The notes under the pieces: model-generated
Database searches by the model: none
What the model saw: the letters and a program-made list of their open reading frames with translations, nothing else
Told to the model about the DNA's origin: nothing
From: Chloroflexota bacterium
Lineage (GTDB): Bacteria > Chloroflexota > Anaerolineae > Caldilineales > Caldilineaceae
Direction of reading: 5' to 3'
DNA length: 61,618 bases
NCBI GenBank assembly: GCA_018969295.1
Contig: JAGWYN010000026.1
Coordinates: 1 to 61,618, forward strand
Position numbers and translations under genes: made by a program
Shown here: in pieces, positions 33,127-43,983 of the stretch
How positions within the stretch are numbered: position 1 is the stretch's first letter
Layout of the letters: the number at the start of each line of letters is the position of its first letter

Positions 33127-34371
33127 TCACAGCCCCAACGCACGCACCAATTTGCGCACCGTGAAGCGGTCGCGCAGGTAGTGCCCATTGGCCACCGCCA
33201 GGTCGCGCTCGGTCTCATCCAACCCAAGTTCGGCCACCGTCGCAGGCCCCCCCACCCGCACCAGCAGATCGGCCACCTCCTGCGCAGCAGGAACCTGCGC
33301 AGCGATCGCCTGAATCTCTTCCCAACGCTCCAGGATCGTGCGCCGCAGCGTTTCCATCTGCGCCGCTGTTGGATCCAGGAAAGCCTTGTGTTCCGCCACA
33401 ATGTCGCCGGCCAGCTCCCCGTAGGCTTCCCGGATGAGCGCCTCTTCCTCGGCGCGCGAAGGCCAGGTCGCAGCCTCCAGCAGATCGCTGACCTGCTGGC
33501 GCGAGAGTTGACGGATCCTGTCGTAAAGACCCGCCACCAGGACGGTCGCAACCCCGACTTTGGCACCGTGCAAAATGGCCGGCCGCCCCTCCCGCAGCAA
33601 TTTCATCTCCCAGTAATGGGAATAGTGATGCTCCGCCCCAGAAGCAGGCCGCGAGCTGCCAAAATCCAACATGCAGTACCCCGATTCCAGCAGCGCATCC
33701 AACAGCCGGCGGATCCCTGCAGGCGAACCCCGCCCGATCGCATCGGCGTTGTCAACACAGATCTGCACCGCAGCCAGCGTGCGCAGCGCAATTGACTCGT
33801 CGTACGGTTCGTTCCAGAGCAAGTGGCCGATTCGCCAGTCAGCGATCGAGGTGAGCTTGCCCAACATATCGGCAAAACCGGCCGCAATCATCTTCTGCGG
33901 CGCCTGGGCAAGGGTGCGAAGGTCGGCAAAGAGCGCCAGCGGCGCCTGGCAGATCACCGTAATTTTGACACCGTGGACGATCAGGGGAGCCCCAATCGAA
34001 GCAAAGCCGTCCACAGAGGGGGCCGTCGGCACTGCAATAAACTGGCTGTGTGTGCGGTGGCTGGCAAAACGGGTGATGTCGGTCAAGGTCCCTGAGCCGA
34101 CCGCCAGATAGGTGCGCGCCTCCCCCCCGGCGGCCACCAACACGTCAAAGACATGGGCTGCATCGGCGATCACCTCCTCATCCGTAAAAACGATGCTTTT
34201 GAAATCAAACCCCGCTGCAACCAGGGCTTCCTGCACCGCACGCCCCTGGGCGGCAAAGGTGTGGGTGTCCGCCACCATAAACAGCTTCTGCAGCCCCTGA
34301 GCCCGACAAAATTCGGTGAGATGTTCGACGGCACGATCGTCGATCGTGACCACCTGCGGACGGTAAGACAT
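33127..34371 (-). CDS. AraM-like glycerol-1-phosphate dehydrogenase family protein
   Basis: 414 residues. A GSGTLTD nucleotide motif, TAPSVDGFAS, GFADMLGKLTSIADW and SGAEHHYSHYWE match the AraM/EgsA branch of the iron-alcohol-dehydrogenase-like fold; the Asp and two His of the metal site are present. Members oxidise glycerol-1-P or act in arabinose-type operons. In this operon it is a candidate for NAD-dependent oxidation of a phosphorylated polyol. GTGAGGAA precedes ATG 34371. It lies 10 bp after an FGGY kinase. Confidence 0.85.
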   Translation of the reverse strand: MSYRPQVVTIDDRAVEHLTEFCRAQGLQKLFMVADTHTFAAQGRAVQEALVAAGFDFKSIVFTDEEVIADAAHVFDVLVAAGGEARTYLAVGSGTLTDITRFASHRTHSQFIAVPTAPSVDGFASIGAPLIVHGVKITVICQAPLALFADLRTLAQAPQKMIAAGFADMLGKLTSIADWRIGHLLWNEPYDESIALRTLAAVQICVDNADAIGRGSPAGIRRLLDALLESGYCMLDFGSSRPASGAEHHYSHYWEMKLLREGRPAILHGAKVGVATVLVAGLYDRIRQLSRQQVSDLLEAATWPSRAEEEALIREAYGELAGDIVAEHKAFLDPTAAQMETLRRTILERWEEIQAIAAQVPAAQEVADLLVRVGGPATVAELGLDETERDLAVANGHYLRDRFTVRKLVRALGL

Positions 34372-34381
34372 GGCAGATTCC

Positions 34382-35938
34382 TCACTTTTGCAGTTGCTTT
34401 TCACTCATCTTGCGCATCAACACATGCATCTGTTGATACGTCTCTTGATACTGACGCACATAAAATGCGTACTCGAGATGGCGCTGGGCATCGGGCTGAT
34501 AGACGCGCTCGACTGCGACCATCTCACCGGCCGCAGCTGCCAAGTCCGGGTAAAGCCCGGCCCCCACCGCAGCCACAATGGCCGACCCGAGCAGCGAGGC
34601 CTCTGGCTCACGGGTGACCGACAGCGCCTGACCGGTCACGTCGGCATAGATCTGCATGAAAAGGGGGCTGTGGGTGGCTCCCCCGCTGGCGATGATCCGT
34701 TCGATCTGAAAGCCCTGCCGCCGGAAGGTCTGCAAAATGTCCTCCATTCCATAGGCGATCCCTTCCATCAGCGCCCGAAACACATGCGCCCGCCCACTCT
34801 GCAAGGACAATCCCCAGATCATCCCGCGCGCCGTCGAGTCGGTGTGCGGGGTACGGTTGCCCTGAAACGAATCCAACACCACCAGACCTTCAGAGCCGAC
34901 CGGCAGGCGTGCCGCCTCTTCGTCGAGCAACGCATAGACCGACATCCCGCGCGCGGCCGCATCAGCCTCGGCCCCAGCCCCAAAATTGCGCTTGAACCAG
35001 GACAACAGCGAGCCAGTCGACACCTGCCCCGCTTCTACCAGGTTCAACCCAGGCAGGAGAGCATCGGGAAAGCTGCCAAAGACCCCTGGAAAGTGTACTT
35101 CCTCCGCTGCAAGCGCAGACAGGACGTTGGAGGAGCCCATCACCACCCCAAGGTCCCCCGGCTGGGTCACACCCTGGCCCAGCAACCCCACAAAGGCATC
35201 TCCCCCCCCCACCGCCACTGGGATGCCCGGACGCAACCCCAGCTCGGCGGCAATCTCCCCGCGCAGCCCCCCCACCACTCTCCCCAAAGGCAGAAGCTCC
35301 GCCGGCAGCTTGGCCGCCAGATCCGCCAACCCAATCTCTTCCCAAAACGCCAGCGGCCATCCCCCGCTCGGCCCATGATAGAACCATCGCTGGGTCGCAG
35401 TGTTCAGGTTCAGCGCCAACCGGCCGGTCAGCCGGTAGGCAATCCAGTCTGTAAACTCCAACAAGGTTGCCGTGGCCCCATACCGTGCCGGCTCGTTCTC
35501 CTTGAGCCAGAGCATTTTGGGAGGCATCCACTCGGCATTGACCCCCGCCAGACAATAGCGCAGCGCAGGATGGCCGGTCGCATAGATACGCTGCGCCTGC
35601 GCAGCCGAACGCACATCCATCCACAACAACGCCCTGCCCAGCTCGCTGCCATCCGCCCCCAACGGCACAAGCGTGCAGGTGGTCGCATCGGCGCTGACAC
35701 CGACAATCTCGCCCGCAGACACATCTGCCTTCCGCAGAGATTCCTGCACAGCGCCCACCAGACTCGCCCACCATTCTGTCGGTTCCTGCTCGGCCCAGCC
35801 TGGGGCCGCAAAATAGGTGCGGTAGGGGCGGGCGCTCAACGCAACCCGCCGACCTTGTACATCGAATATCCCGGCCTTGACCGCTTCCGTTCCTGCGTCG
35901 ATCCCCAGCACGTAGGGAGCTCTTCTGGGATAGCTCAC
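34382..35938 (-). CDS. FGGY-family carbohydrate kinase 1
   Basis: 518 residues. Phosphate-binding GIDAGTEAVKAGIFD at the N-terminus, LLWMDVRS, the predicted catalytic Asp in VGGGDAFVGLLGQG and C-terminal ATP motifs IIASGGATHSPLFMQI. The family phosphorylates xylulose, ribulose, glycerol, erythritol and similar substrates; this copy is nearest to the ribulose/xylulose kinase type but its substrate is not predictable by eye. It sits between an SDR and the AraM-like gene in the minus-strand operon. Confidence 0.88.
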   Translation of the reverse strand: MSYPRRAPYVLGIDAGTEAVKAGIFDVQGRRVALSARPYRTYFAAPGWAEQEPTEWWASLVGAVQESLRKADVSAGEIVGVSADATTCTLVPLGADGSELGRALLWMDVRSAAQAQRIYATGHPALRYCLAGVNAEWMPPKMLWLKENEPARYGATATLLEFTDWIAYRLTGRLALNLNTATQRWFYHGPSGGWPLAFWEEIGLADLAAKLPAELLPLGRVVGGLRGEIAAELGLRPGIPVAVGGGDAFVGLLGQGVTQPGDLGVVMGSSNVLSALAAEEVHFPGVFGSFPDALLPGLNLVEAGQVSTGSLLSWFKRNFGAGAEADAAARGMSVYALLDEEAARLPVGSEGLVVLDSFQGNRTPHTDSTARGMIWGLSLQSGRAHVFRALMEGIAYGMEDILQTFRRQGFQIERIIASGGATHSPLFMQIYADVTGQALSVTREPEASLLGSAIVAAVGAGLYPDLAAAAGEMVAVERVYQPDAQRHLEYAFYVRQYQETYQQMHVLMRKMSEKQLQK

Positions 35939-35959
35939 GACCCCTCTGCCTCCTTGCCC

Positions 35960-36715
35960 TCATTCCATCAACAAGCCACCGTTGACCGCAAGGGTCTCTC
36001 CCACAATATAGCTGCTGGCCGGTGAGGCCAAAAAAAGCACAGCCTCTGCCACCTCTTCAGGCATGCCCAGCCGCTGCGCCGGCGTGTCCGCCATCCAGCG
36101 GGCCTGCTCCTGGGGATTCTGCTGGGCAAGCAACAGGTCGGTCACTATCCGGCCAGGGGAGACTGCGTTGACACGAATGTTGTGGCCGATCACCTCGCGC
36201 GCCAGCGAACGGGTGAAGGCCAGGACCCCCCCTTTGGCGGCTGCGTAATGGGCGTGGCGCGCCGAGCCACGCTGGCCAGCGATCGAGGCGATGTTGACGA
36301 TCGCCCCCCCTCCCGCTGCGATCATGCCGGGCAGCACTGCCCGGCTGCAGTAAAAGACCGAAAACAGGTTGACCCGCACGACCTTGTCCCAGTCGGCGTC
36401 TGTCATCTCCACCACCCAGGCCGCCGGAAAGACCCCAGCGTTGTTGACCAGCACATCGACCTTGCCCTGTCGTTCCTCGACCTGGGCCACCAGCGCCGCA
36501 GCCGCTGCAGGGTCAGCCACATCGGCCTGGTACGCTTCGATCTGTAGACCTTCTCCCATTTGCTGCACCTCCGCAGCGGCCACAGGGTCGCTCTGGTAGC
36601 AAAAAGCAACCCGGGCCCCTGACCTGGCAAAGGCCAGGCTGACCGCTCGACCGATCCCGCGGGAGCCGCCGGTCACGAGGACCTGTTTGCCCGCAAAGGC
36701 CCCGGACCCCATCAC
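35960..36715 (-). CDS. SDR-family dehydrogenase, FabG-like
   Basis: 251 residues, classical SDR. Cofactor motif VLVTGGSRGIGRAV, NNAG at about 90-93, catalytic Ser in VNIASIAGQRG, Tyr and Lys in HYAAAKGG, and PGRIVTDLL after it. In this setting it more likely oxidises a sugar alcohol than a fatty-acid intermediate. Its ATG overlaps the stop of the upstream kinase (ATGA), so it is translationally coupled to it. Confidence 0.9.
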   Translation of the reverse strand: MMGSGAFAGKQVLVTGGSRGIGRAVSLAFARSGARVAFCYQSDPVAAAEVQQMGEGLQIEAYQADVADPAAAAALVAQVEERQGKVDVLVNNAGVFPAAWVVEMTDADWDKVVRVNLFSVFYCSRAVLPGMIAAGGGAIVNIASIAGQRGSARHAHYAAAKGGVLAFTRSLAREVIGHNIRVNAVSPGRIVTDLLLAQQNPQEQARWMADTPAQRLGMPEEVAEAVLFLASPASSYIVGETLAVNGGLLME

Positions 36716-38241
36716 GCTTTCACCTCAGCCAGTTCGACAAATGCCTCGCGCAGCGCCGGGTACAGCGAGCGATAGACACGGTAGCACGCCTCGTAGCAGG
36801 CCAAATTCTCCGCCTGGGGCTGGTAGCTCTGCCCAGGCTTGACCATCGCAGCCACAGCAGCCTCGATCGACGGGTAAAGACCCACCCCTGCCGCCGCCAC
36901 AATCGCATCCCCCATCGGCGCGCCGTAGGCAGCCGCTGGCACGGTCACCGGCCGGGCAAGCACATCGGCCTTGATCTGGTTCCAAAGCGCGCTGCGCGCC
37001 CCGCCACCGACACAGGCCATCGTCTCCAGCACAAAGCCAGCCTCCGCCGCAGCCTCTACGTTGTGGCGCAGCCCATAAGCCCCCCCCTCCAGGATCGCCC
37101 GCACCAGGTCCCCCTTGGTCGTCGCCAGCGACAGCCCAAAAAACACCCCGCGCGCAGCAGAGTCCCAGATCGGGGAGCGCTCGCCGTAGAGATAGGGCAA
37201 AAAGATCAGCCGATGGGCGCCCGGCACACTCTGGGCTGCCTTCTGGCTCAGCAGCTCGAAGGGGTCGCCCCCCAGTTGGCTGGCTTCGGCGATTTCACTC
37301 TCCCCCAGCTGGTCGCGGAACCAGCGCAGCGCGCCGCCGGTGGCCACCATGGCACCTACCACCAGATGCAGCCCTGCGATCGGGTGGCCCAGCGGGAAGA
37401 GCACTTTTCCTTGATAGGGGGTCCGGCTGCAGATCAACAGCACCGTCGACTGCCCAGTCATCTCCGCCGCCTCCCCAGGGCGGACCAGCCCCACTTCAAT
37501 GCTGGCCGCCGTACCGTCCACCATCCCGGCGATCACCGGTGTCCCTGCAGCCAACCCGGTCTCCGCAGCAGCCTGGGGCGTGACAGCCCCCACCACCCGC
37601 TCACATGGCTCGACTGCCGGCAATTTGGCCGGGTCGATCCCCAGCTCCGCCACCAGCTCCGCCGACCAGCTGCGGCGGGCACTGTCAAAACAGAGGGAGA
37701 GCGGGCCATGAGAACTGTCCATACAAAAGACTTGGGCCAGCTTATGGACAATATAGCCGTTGGCCTGGAGAAGCTGATGGCAGGCAGCATAGGCGTCTGG
37801 CACCGCCTCGCGCAGCCACAGAATTTTAGGGCCAAGAAAATAGGGGTCGATGCGCCCACCGTTGAGGTGGGCAATCCGCTCTTCGTCGACTGTCGCACGC
37901 AAACGGGCACACTGCGGCTCAGCACGGCGGTCCATCCAGATCAACGCCGGGTAGACCGGGCTCCCCCGGGCATCTACAGCCACCAACGAAGGGGCCTGTG
38001 AACTGACTCCGATTGCTGCGACCGCCTGCGGGGTGACCCCAGGTGCGGCCAGCACGCGCTGCAGCACCTGGCAGGTGGCTCGCCACCAGAGCTCCGGGTC
38101 CTGTTCTGCCCAGCCAGGCTGGGGAAAGGAGGTCGGATATTCGACGCCGGCCTGGGCCAGCACGGTGCCCGCAGGATCACAGACGACCGCCTTGGTGCCT
38201 GTCGTGCCGACATCCACCCCAACCAGCAGTTCCGCTGGCAT
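36712..38241 (-). CDS. FGGY-family carbohydrate kinase 2 (xylulokinase-like)
   Basis: 509 residues. VGVDVGTTGTKAVVCD opens the protein; LIWMDRRAEPQ, IAGMVDGTAASIEVG with the predicted catalytic Asp, and MACVGGGARSALWNQIKADV follow. This is the most xylulokinase-like of the three kinases. It lies 6 bp after the dehydrogenase and overlaps the SDR gene by 4 bp. Confidence 0.88.
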   Translation of the reverse strand: MPAELLVGVDVGTTGTKAVVCDPAGTVLAQAGVEYPTSFPQPGWAEQDPELWWRATCQVLQRVLAAPGVTPQAVAAIGVSSQAPSLVAVDARGSPVYPALIWMDRRAEPQCARLRATVDEERIAHLNGGRIDPYFLGPKILWLREAVPDAYAACHQLLQANGYIVHKLAQVFCMDSSHGPLSLCFDSARRSWSAELVAELGIDPAKLPAVEPCERVVGAVTPQAAAETGLAAGTPVIAGMVDGTAASIEVGLVRPGEAAEMTGQSTVLLICSRTPYQGKVLFPLGHPIAGLHLVVGAMVATGGALRWFRDQLGESEIAEASQLGGDPFELLSQKAAQSVPGAHRLIFLPYLYGERSPIWDSAARGVFFGLSLATTKGDLVRAILEGGAYGLRHNVEAAAEAGFVLETMACVGGGARSALWNQIKADVLARPVTVPAAAYGAPMGDAIVAAAGVGLYPSIEAAVAAMVKPGQSYQPQAENLACYEACYRVYRSLYPALREAFVELAEVKA

Positions 38242-38247
38242 AGACGC

Positions 38248-39321
38248 TTACCTCCGCTGTGCCAGCGCAGCCGCATTGGCACAGTATTCGAGCGAGCGTC
38301 CTGCCAGAAAATGAGCGACATCCCGCACCACCTGGTCGGGGCCCCGTTCTGCCGAATTTTTGGAGGAACCTGCAATGTGCGGGGTGACTGTGACATTGGG
38401 GAACGAGAGCAGCGGCCAGTCGGGCGCTGGGGGTTCCTCTGGAAAACAGTCGATGCCCGCGCCGGCCAGATGGCCGCTCTGCAGCGCCGCCGCGAGCGCC
38501 TCATAGTCGACCAGGGGGCCGCGTGCTGTGTTGATAAAATAGGCCCCCACTTTCATCTGCGCAAACTGGGCAGCCCCCATCATGCCCACCGTCTGCGGCG
38601 TCACCCGGGCGTGCAGGCTGACAATGTCAGAACGGGCCAGCAAGCTCGGCAGATCGACCGACTCTACCCCCAATGCGGCACAGCGCTCGGGCGACACATA
38701 GGGGTCATAGGCCAGGATGTGCAGCCCAAACGGCTGCAGGTAGGCCACCAAAGACTGCGCAATGGCGCCAAACCCCACCAACCCCAGCGTCTGCCCGCGC
38801 AGTTCACGGCCCGTGCGCTCATACCGGTAGAGATCCTCCCGCCAGAGACCCTGGCTCAACGCAGCGTGGGCCCGGGCAATCCCGCGGCATTCTGCCAGAA
38901 TAAGCCCGACGGTGAACTCGACGACCGCCTGCGAGTTGCGCGCCGGCGCATGGACGACCGGAATTCCGCGTTCGGTAGCGGCCGCCAGGTTGATATTGAC
39001 CGGCCCCCCCCGGCAGCAGCCGATGACGCGCAGGTGGGCTGCCCCTGCAATGACCTGCCGAGTCACCGGCGCCACGTGGGTGAGCAGGACCTCCGCCTCA
39101 CAGGCCAGCGCTGCCACCGCAGCCTCGTCGCCGACAAATTCCTGCACCTCGTCGTTGTGCTGCAGCGGCGTGTCCGGCCAGGACACCTGCAGAGCAGCCA
39201 CGTCGACTGCCCCCACCACCGGCACCAGATGGCGCTCCAATGCAGCGACAAACAACTCGCTGCCCACAAATTGATCGCCGATCACGGCGACCCGAAGCTG
39301 TTTCGACATGCTCGTTCCCAT
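38248..39321 (-). CDS. D-isomer-specific 2-hydroxyacid dehydrogenase family protein
   Basis: 357 residues. The NAD-binding GLVGFGAIAQSLV, catalytic Arg in INTARGPLVD, Glu in DCFPEEPPAP and His in VTPHIAGSS are all present, as in phosphoglycerate dehydrogenase relatives. In the operon it may oxidise or reduce a hydroxyacid from the sugar. ATG 39321 overlaps the stop of kinase 3; a second ATG (39309) has a GGGA ribosome site and may be the real start. Confidence 0.88.
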   Translation of the reverse strand: MGTSMSKQLRVAVIGDQFVGSELFVAALERHLVPVVGAVDVAALQVSWPDTPLQHNDEVQEFVGDEAAVAALACEAEVLLTHVAPVTRQVIAGAAHLRVIGCCRGGPVNINLAAATERGIPVVHAPARNSQAVVEFTVGLILAECRGIARAHAALSQGLWREDLYRYERTGRELRGQTLGLVGFGAIAQSLVAYLQPFGLHILAYDPYVSPERCAALGVESVDLPSLLARSDIVSLHARVTPQTVGMMGAAQFAQMKVGAYFINTARGPLVDYEALAAALQSGHLAGAGIDCFPEEPPAPDWPLLSFPNVTVTPHIAGSSKNSAERGPDQVVRDVAHFLAGRSLEYCANAAALAQRR

Positions 39322-40856
39322 CAGATCGTTTTTCGCTTTGTCCAGACTGCCAACATGGCCTCGCGCTCAGCCCGGTAGACCTGCAACAACGCCAGATAGT
39401 GCGCGCGAAGCCCTGGGGTCGGCGCAACAGTGCGTGCCGGCCGCACCATCTGGGCGACAGCCTCGGCGTAAGAGGCGTAGAGCCCGGTCGCCACAGCGGC
39501 GTTGATCACCGCCCCGCGCGCGCCGTACTCGCTCCCTTCTGCCACCACCACCGGCGCCCCCAACGCATCTGCCAACATCTGCGCCCACAACAGGCTGCGC
39601 GCACCGCCTCCTGCCAGCCGCAGCGAAGTCACAGGGACGCCCATCGTCTCATAACAGTCGAGTACCGAAAGCGCCACACCTTCATACACCGCCCGCAGCA
39701 AGGTGGCCCGCGTGTGGTAGGCACTGATCCCGCTGAACTGGGCGCGGGCCGCCGAACAGAGGAACGGCGCCCGTTCCCCCGCTGGGTCCAGGTAAGGATG
39801 GTAGCAGACCCCCTCTGCCCCCAACGGTTCTTGCCGGGCAATCTGCTCCAATTGCTCCCAAAGATTGCCCCCCCTCTGGCGGGCCGCCGCCCACTCGGGA
39901 GCGTAAAACTCACGGGCAAACCACTGCAAATTCTGCGTGCAGGTCATCGTCGGCAGCAGCCGCACCCACACCCCCTCCGGCGCGTGGCACATATTGTAGC
40001 CGATGTCGGCGGGCGTCAGCACAGGCCGGTCGACCATCAACTGGTGAACCCCCGCCGTGCCCAGCACAGAACAGGCGTCCCCAGGAAAGGCTGCACCTAC
40101 CCCCAACGCCGATGCGGCCACATCAAAAGGACCCGCCACCACCGGTGTTCCTGGCAACAACCCCAGCTGCCGGGCCACCTCCGCCGACAACGGGGCCTGG
40201 TTGGCCGCAGGAGGGGGGGTCGCCGGAATGGCTGCCCGCCATGGCTCAATGCCCAGCAGCGAAAAAATTCGCTCGTCCAACGCCTGGGTGTAGACCGAAA
40301 AATAGGTGTGCGAAGCGTCGGTGCTGTCCGAACGCACCAGAGCGGTCAGGCAGAAAAAAATCCAATCTTTGGCACGCAGCACCGCTGCGGTACGCCGCAG
40401 CGTCTCTGGCTCGTGTTCGAGCAGCCACCGCAGCTGTACAGCCTGGTTGCAGGTGTTGAGCGCCGTGCCGGTGATCTGAAACAGCTCCTGACCCACCCCC
40501 TCCTGCCAGAGCTGCTCGACCAGCGGCGCAGTGCGACCGTCGCACCAGAGCAGCGCAGGCCGCACCGGCTGCCCCTGACGGTCGATCAGCCAGCTGCCAT
40601 CCCCCTGACCCGTCACCCCCACCGCGACCACCTCTGCCGGATCGACAGCCGCCTGCGCCAGGGTCCGGCGAATCGTCTGCTGCACAGCCTGCCAGACCTC
40701 CCCCAGGTCCGACTCGGCCCAGGAGTTCTCTGGGGCCAACAGACTCGACGGCTGCTCTGCACCGGCCAGCTCGTGGCCGGTCAGATCAAAGAGCGTGCTC
40801 TTGATCGCCGTTGTGCCTGCGTCGATACCCAACAGATAAACGCCGCCCACCTTCAC
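39321..40856 (-). CDS. FGGY-family carbohydrate kinase 3
   Basis: 511 residues. LLGIDAGTTAIKSTLFD, LLWCDGRTAPL, VAGPFDVAASALGVG with the predicted catalytic Asp, and LRLAGGGARSLLWAQM. It is a full-length kinase; substrate unknown. GTG 40856 is chosen because AGGAG lies just upstream; a second GTG at 40850 is a near-equal alternative. It is the first enzyme gene after the transporter ATPases, 7 bp downstream of one. Confidence 0.88.
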   Translation of the reverse strand: MKVGGVYLLGIDAGTTAIKSTLFDLTGHELAGAEQPSSLLAPENSWAESDLGEVWQAVQQTIRRTLAQAAVDPAEVVAVGVTGQGDGSWLIDRQGQPVRPALLWCDGRTAPLVEQLWQEGVGQELFQITGTALNTCNQAVQLRWLLEHEPETLRRTAAVLRAKDWIFFCLTALVRSDSTDASHTYFSVYTQALDERIFSLLGIEPWRAAIPATPPPAANQAPLSAEVARQLGLLPGTPVVAGPFDVAASALGVGAAFPGDACSVLGTAGVHQLMVDRPVLTPADIGYNMCHAPEGVWVRLLPTMTCTQNLQWFAREFYAPEWAAARQRGGNLWEQLEQIARQEPLGAEGVCYHPYLDPAGERAPFLCSAARAQFSGISAYHTRATLLRAVYEGVALSVLDCYETMGVPVTSLRLAGGGARSLLWAQMLADALGAPVVVAEGSEYGARGAVINAAVATGLYASYAEAVAQMVRPARTVAPTPGLRAHYLALLQVYRAEREAMLAVWTKRKTI

Positions 40857-40863
40857 TCTTCTC

Positions 40864-41964
40864 CTACAACGCTGCCTGCGTTTTGGCATCAAACAGATGG
40901 ATCTGGCTGGCGCGCAGCCGCAGATGGACCGTATCCCCGCGACGGAGGCTCAATTCGGGCGGGGTCACGACCAGCAGCGCCGCTGCACCGATGGAGACCG
41001 CCAGCTGGCCTTCTTCACCCAACGACTCATAGGTGGAAACCACCCCCTGCAGCTCGCCAGGGCCGTTTCCCGGCTGATCCAACAGATCCAGATGCACCGG
41101 GCGAATGCCCAGATCCACCTGCTGAATCCCCGCACGGTCCAGCCGACTGCACAGCAGATCGGGGACCAACAGCCTGAAGCTGTTGTCGGCAGAGATCAAA
41201 AAGAGCTGCCCCCCTTCACGTTGTGGCCGACAAGGTAGAAAATTCATGGGCGGCTCGCCGATAAACCCCGCCACAAATTCGTTGACCGGGTGGTTGTAGA
41301 CTTCCTCGAAGGTGCCTACCTGCTGCAGCACCCCAAAATTCATCACGGCAATGCGCTCGGCCATCGCCACCGCCTCCAACTGGTCGTGGGTGACCAAAAT
41401 CGTCGTACTTTTGGTCTCCGCATGCAGACGCTTGAGCTCCACACGCATATGCGAACGCTGAGCCGCGTCCAGATGGGAGAGCGGTTCGTCCATCAAAAAA
41501 ACATCCGGGTTGCGCACCAAGGCGCGCGCCAGCGAGATTCGCTGCTTGTGCCCGCCTCCCAGTTCTGCCGGCGTTCGGTTCAAAATATCGGTGATCTCCA
41601 ACATCGCGGCAACAGCACGGACCCGACGGTCGATTTCGGCGGGCGCCACCTTCTTGGCACGCAGGTTGAAAGCGATATTTTCGTAGACAGTCAGCGGCGG
41701 ATAGAGGGCGTAGGTCTCGAAGGCCAACGCCACGTTGCGGTGGTTCGGCGCCAATTTGTTGACCAGCCGGCTGCCGATATACATCTCGCCGCCGGTGATC
41801 TCCTCCAACCCTACGATCATACGCAGCGTCGACGTCTTGCCACAGCCAGAGGGGCCCAACAAAGCCAAAAACTCGCCGTCAGCAACGGTCAGGTTGAGGT
41901 CTTTGACAGCCTCGACCCCCCCTTTGTAGGTTTTATAGATATGGACAAGGCGCAGTTCAGCCAT
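40864..41964 (-). CDS. sugar ABC transporter ATPase A (MalK family, altered signature)
   Basis: 366 residues: NBD plus C-terminal OB-fold regulatory domain. Walker A LLGPSGCGKTS, Walker B VFLMDEPLSHLD, switch His in LVTHDQLEA. The signature reads LGGGHKQRISLARAL, unlike LSGGQ, with His at the Gln position. Together with the next ATPase it forms an uneven pair like that of GlpS/GlpT in glycerol transport operons; the pair would energise the two permeases. The gene is 11 bp from its partner. Confidence 0.92.
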   Translation of the reverse strand: MAELRLVHIYKTYKGGVEAVKDLNLTVADGEFLALLGPSGCGKTSTLRMIVGLEEITGGEMYIGSRLVNKLAPNHRNVALAFETYALYPPLTVYENIAFNLRAKKVAPAEIDRRVRAVAAMLEITDILNRTPAELGGGHKQRISLARALVRNPDVFLMDEPLSHLDAAQRSHMRVELKRLHAETKSTTILVTHDQLEAVAMAERIAVMNFGVLQQVGTFEEVYNHPVNEFVAGFIGEPPMNFLPCRPQREGGQLFLISADNSFRLLVPDLLCSRLDRAGIQQVDLGIRPVHLDLLDQPGNGPGELQGVVSTYESLGEEGQLAVSIGAAALLVVTPPELSLRRGDTVHLRLRASQIHLFDAKTQAAL

Positions 41965-41975
41965 GACGGAACCCT

Positions 41976-43091
<1,116 letters not shown>

Positions 43092-43098
43092 GCTGTGT

Positions 43099-43962
43099 TC
43101 AGCCTTTCACAGCGCCAAAGCTGAGGCCACGGATGAGATAGCGCTGAATGCTCAACGCCAGAAGAATCTGCGGAAGGGTGGCCAGCACCGAAGCGGCAGC
43201 CATGCGGTTGAAAAACCCCTGGGCCGACGAGATATAGCCGAGCGAAGCGACTGTCACCGTCTGTACATTCGAACCGCCCAACACCAACGGAAACATAAAA
43301 TTATTCCAGGCAAAGATAAACGCCAGCAAGGCAGCCGCCGCCAGGCCAGGCCGAACCAACGGCATCAAAATTTTGAAAAAGACGTGCCACCACGAATAGC
43401 CGTCGATCATCGCCGCCTGTTCGATATCCGGGGAGATGTCCTCAAAATAACTGCGCAGCACCCAGATCAGCAGCGGCAGGGTCACCAGTTGGTAGACCCA
43501 CATGATGCCCAGGTGGGTGTCGTAGAGCCCCAGCTGACGATAGACAACCGACAGCGGGATAATGACCACCAACTCGGGCGCAAAGCGAAACGAAAGAAAA
43601 GTGAAGGCGAGGTCTTCTTTGCCACGAAATTTGTAGCGGGCCAGCGCGTAGGCCGCTGGAACCCCTACCAACAACGAGATCAGCACAGCCCCGCTGCTGG
43701 TGATCAAGCTGTTCATAAAATTACGGGGAAACTCCTGTTTGGCCACCACGCCGGCAGCCGCGCGCGCGTCCCCAAAAAGAATCGCAATATAGTTGTCGAT
43801 CGTCGGGGTAAACACAAATTGTGTGGTGAAAAGCTCTGGCCCGCTCTTGAGTGAAACAAGCACCATCCAGACCAAAGGAAACAGCGCAAACAAAAAGTAA
43901 AGAATCAAAAATGCGTCGGAGAGTACCGCCGCCAGTCGGCCCTGAGCTTTTTCAGTCTGCAT
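43099..43962 (-). CDS. carbohydrate ABC transporter permease (MalG type)
   Basis: 287 residues with six membrane helices. The EAA loop EQAAMIDGYSWWHVFFKILMP contacts the ATPase. This is the inner-membrane partner of the second permease, and with two ATPases and a lipoprotein binding protein makes a complete CUT1-type importer. The order binding protein, permease, permease, ATPase, ATPase runs minus to the sugar enzymes. Confidence 0.92.
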   Translation of the reverse strand: MQTEKAQGRLAAVLSDAFLILYFLFALFPLVWMVLVSLKSGPELFTTQFVFTPTIDNYIAILFGDARAAAGVVAKQEFPRNFMNSLITSSGAVLISLLVGVPAAYALARYKFRGKEDLAFTFLSFRFAPELVVIIPLSVVYRQLGLYDTHLGIMWVYQLVTLPLLIWVLRSYFEDISPDIEQAAMIDGYSWWHVFFKILMPLVRPGLAAAALLAFIFAWNNFMFPLVLGGSNVQTVTVASLGYISSAQGFFNRMAAASVLATLPQILLALSIQRYLIRGLSFGAVKG

Positions 43963-43983
43963 AGATGCGCGCCCCCCTCTCTT

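Noticed and set aside
35960..36715. FabG of fatty-acid synthesis
   Set aside because: The SDR fold would allow it, but the gene is locked between FGGY kinases in a sugar operon and no fatty-acid genes are near.
39240..41177. 645-codon plus-strand open frame
   Set aside because: Antisense to FGGY kinase 3 and ATPase A.
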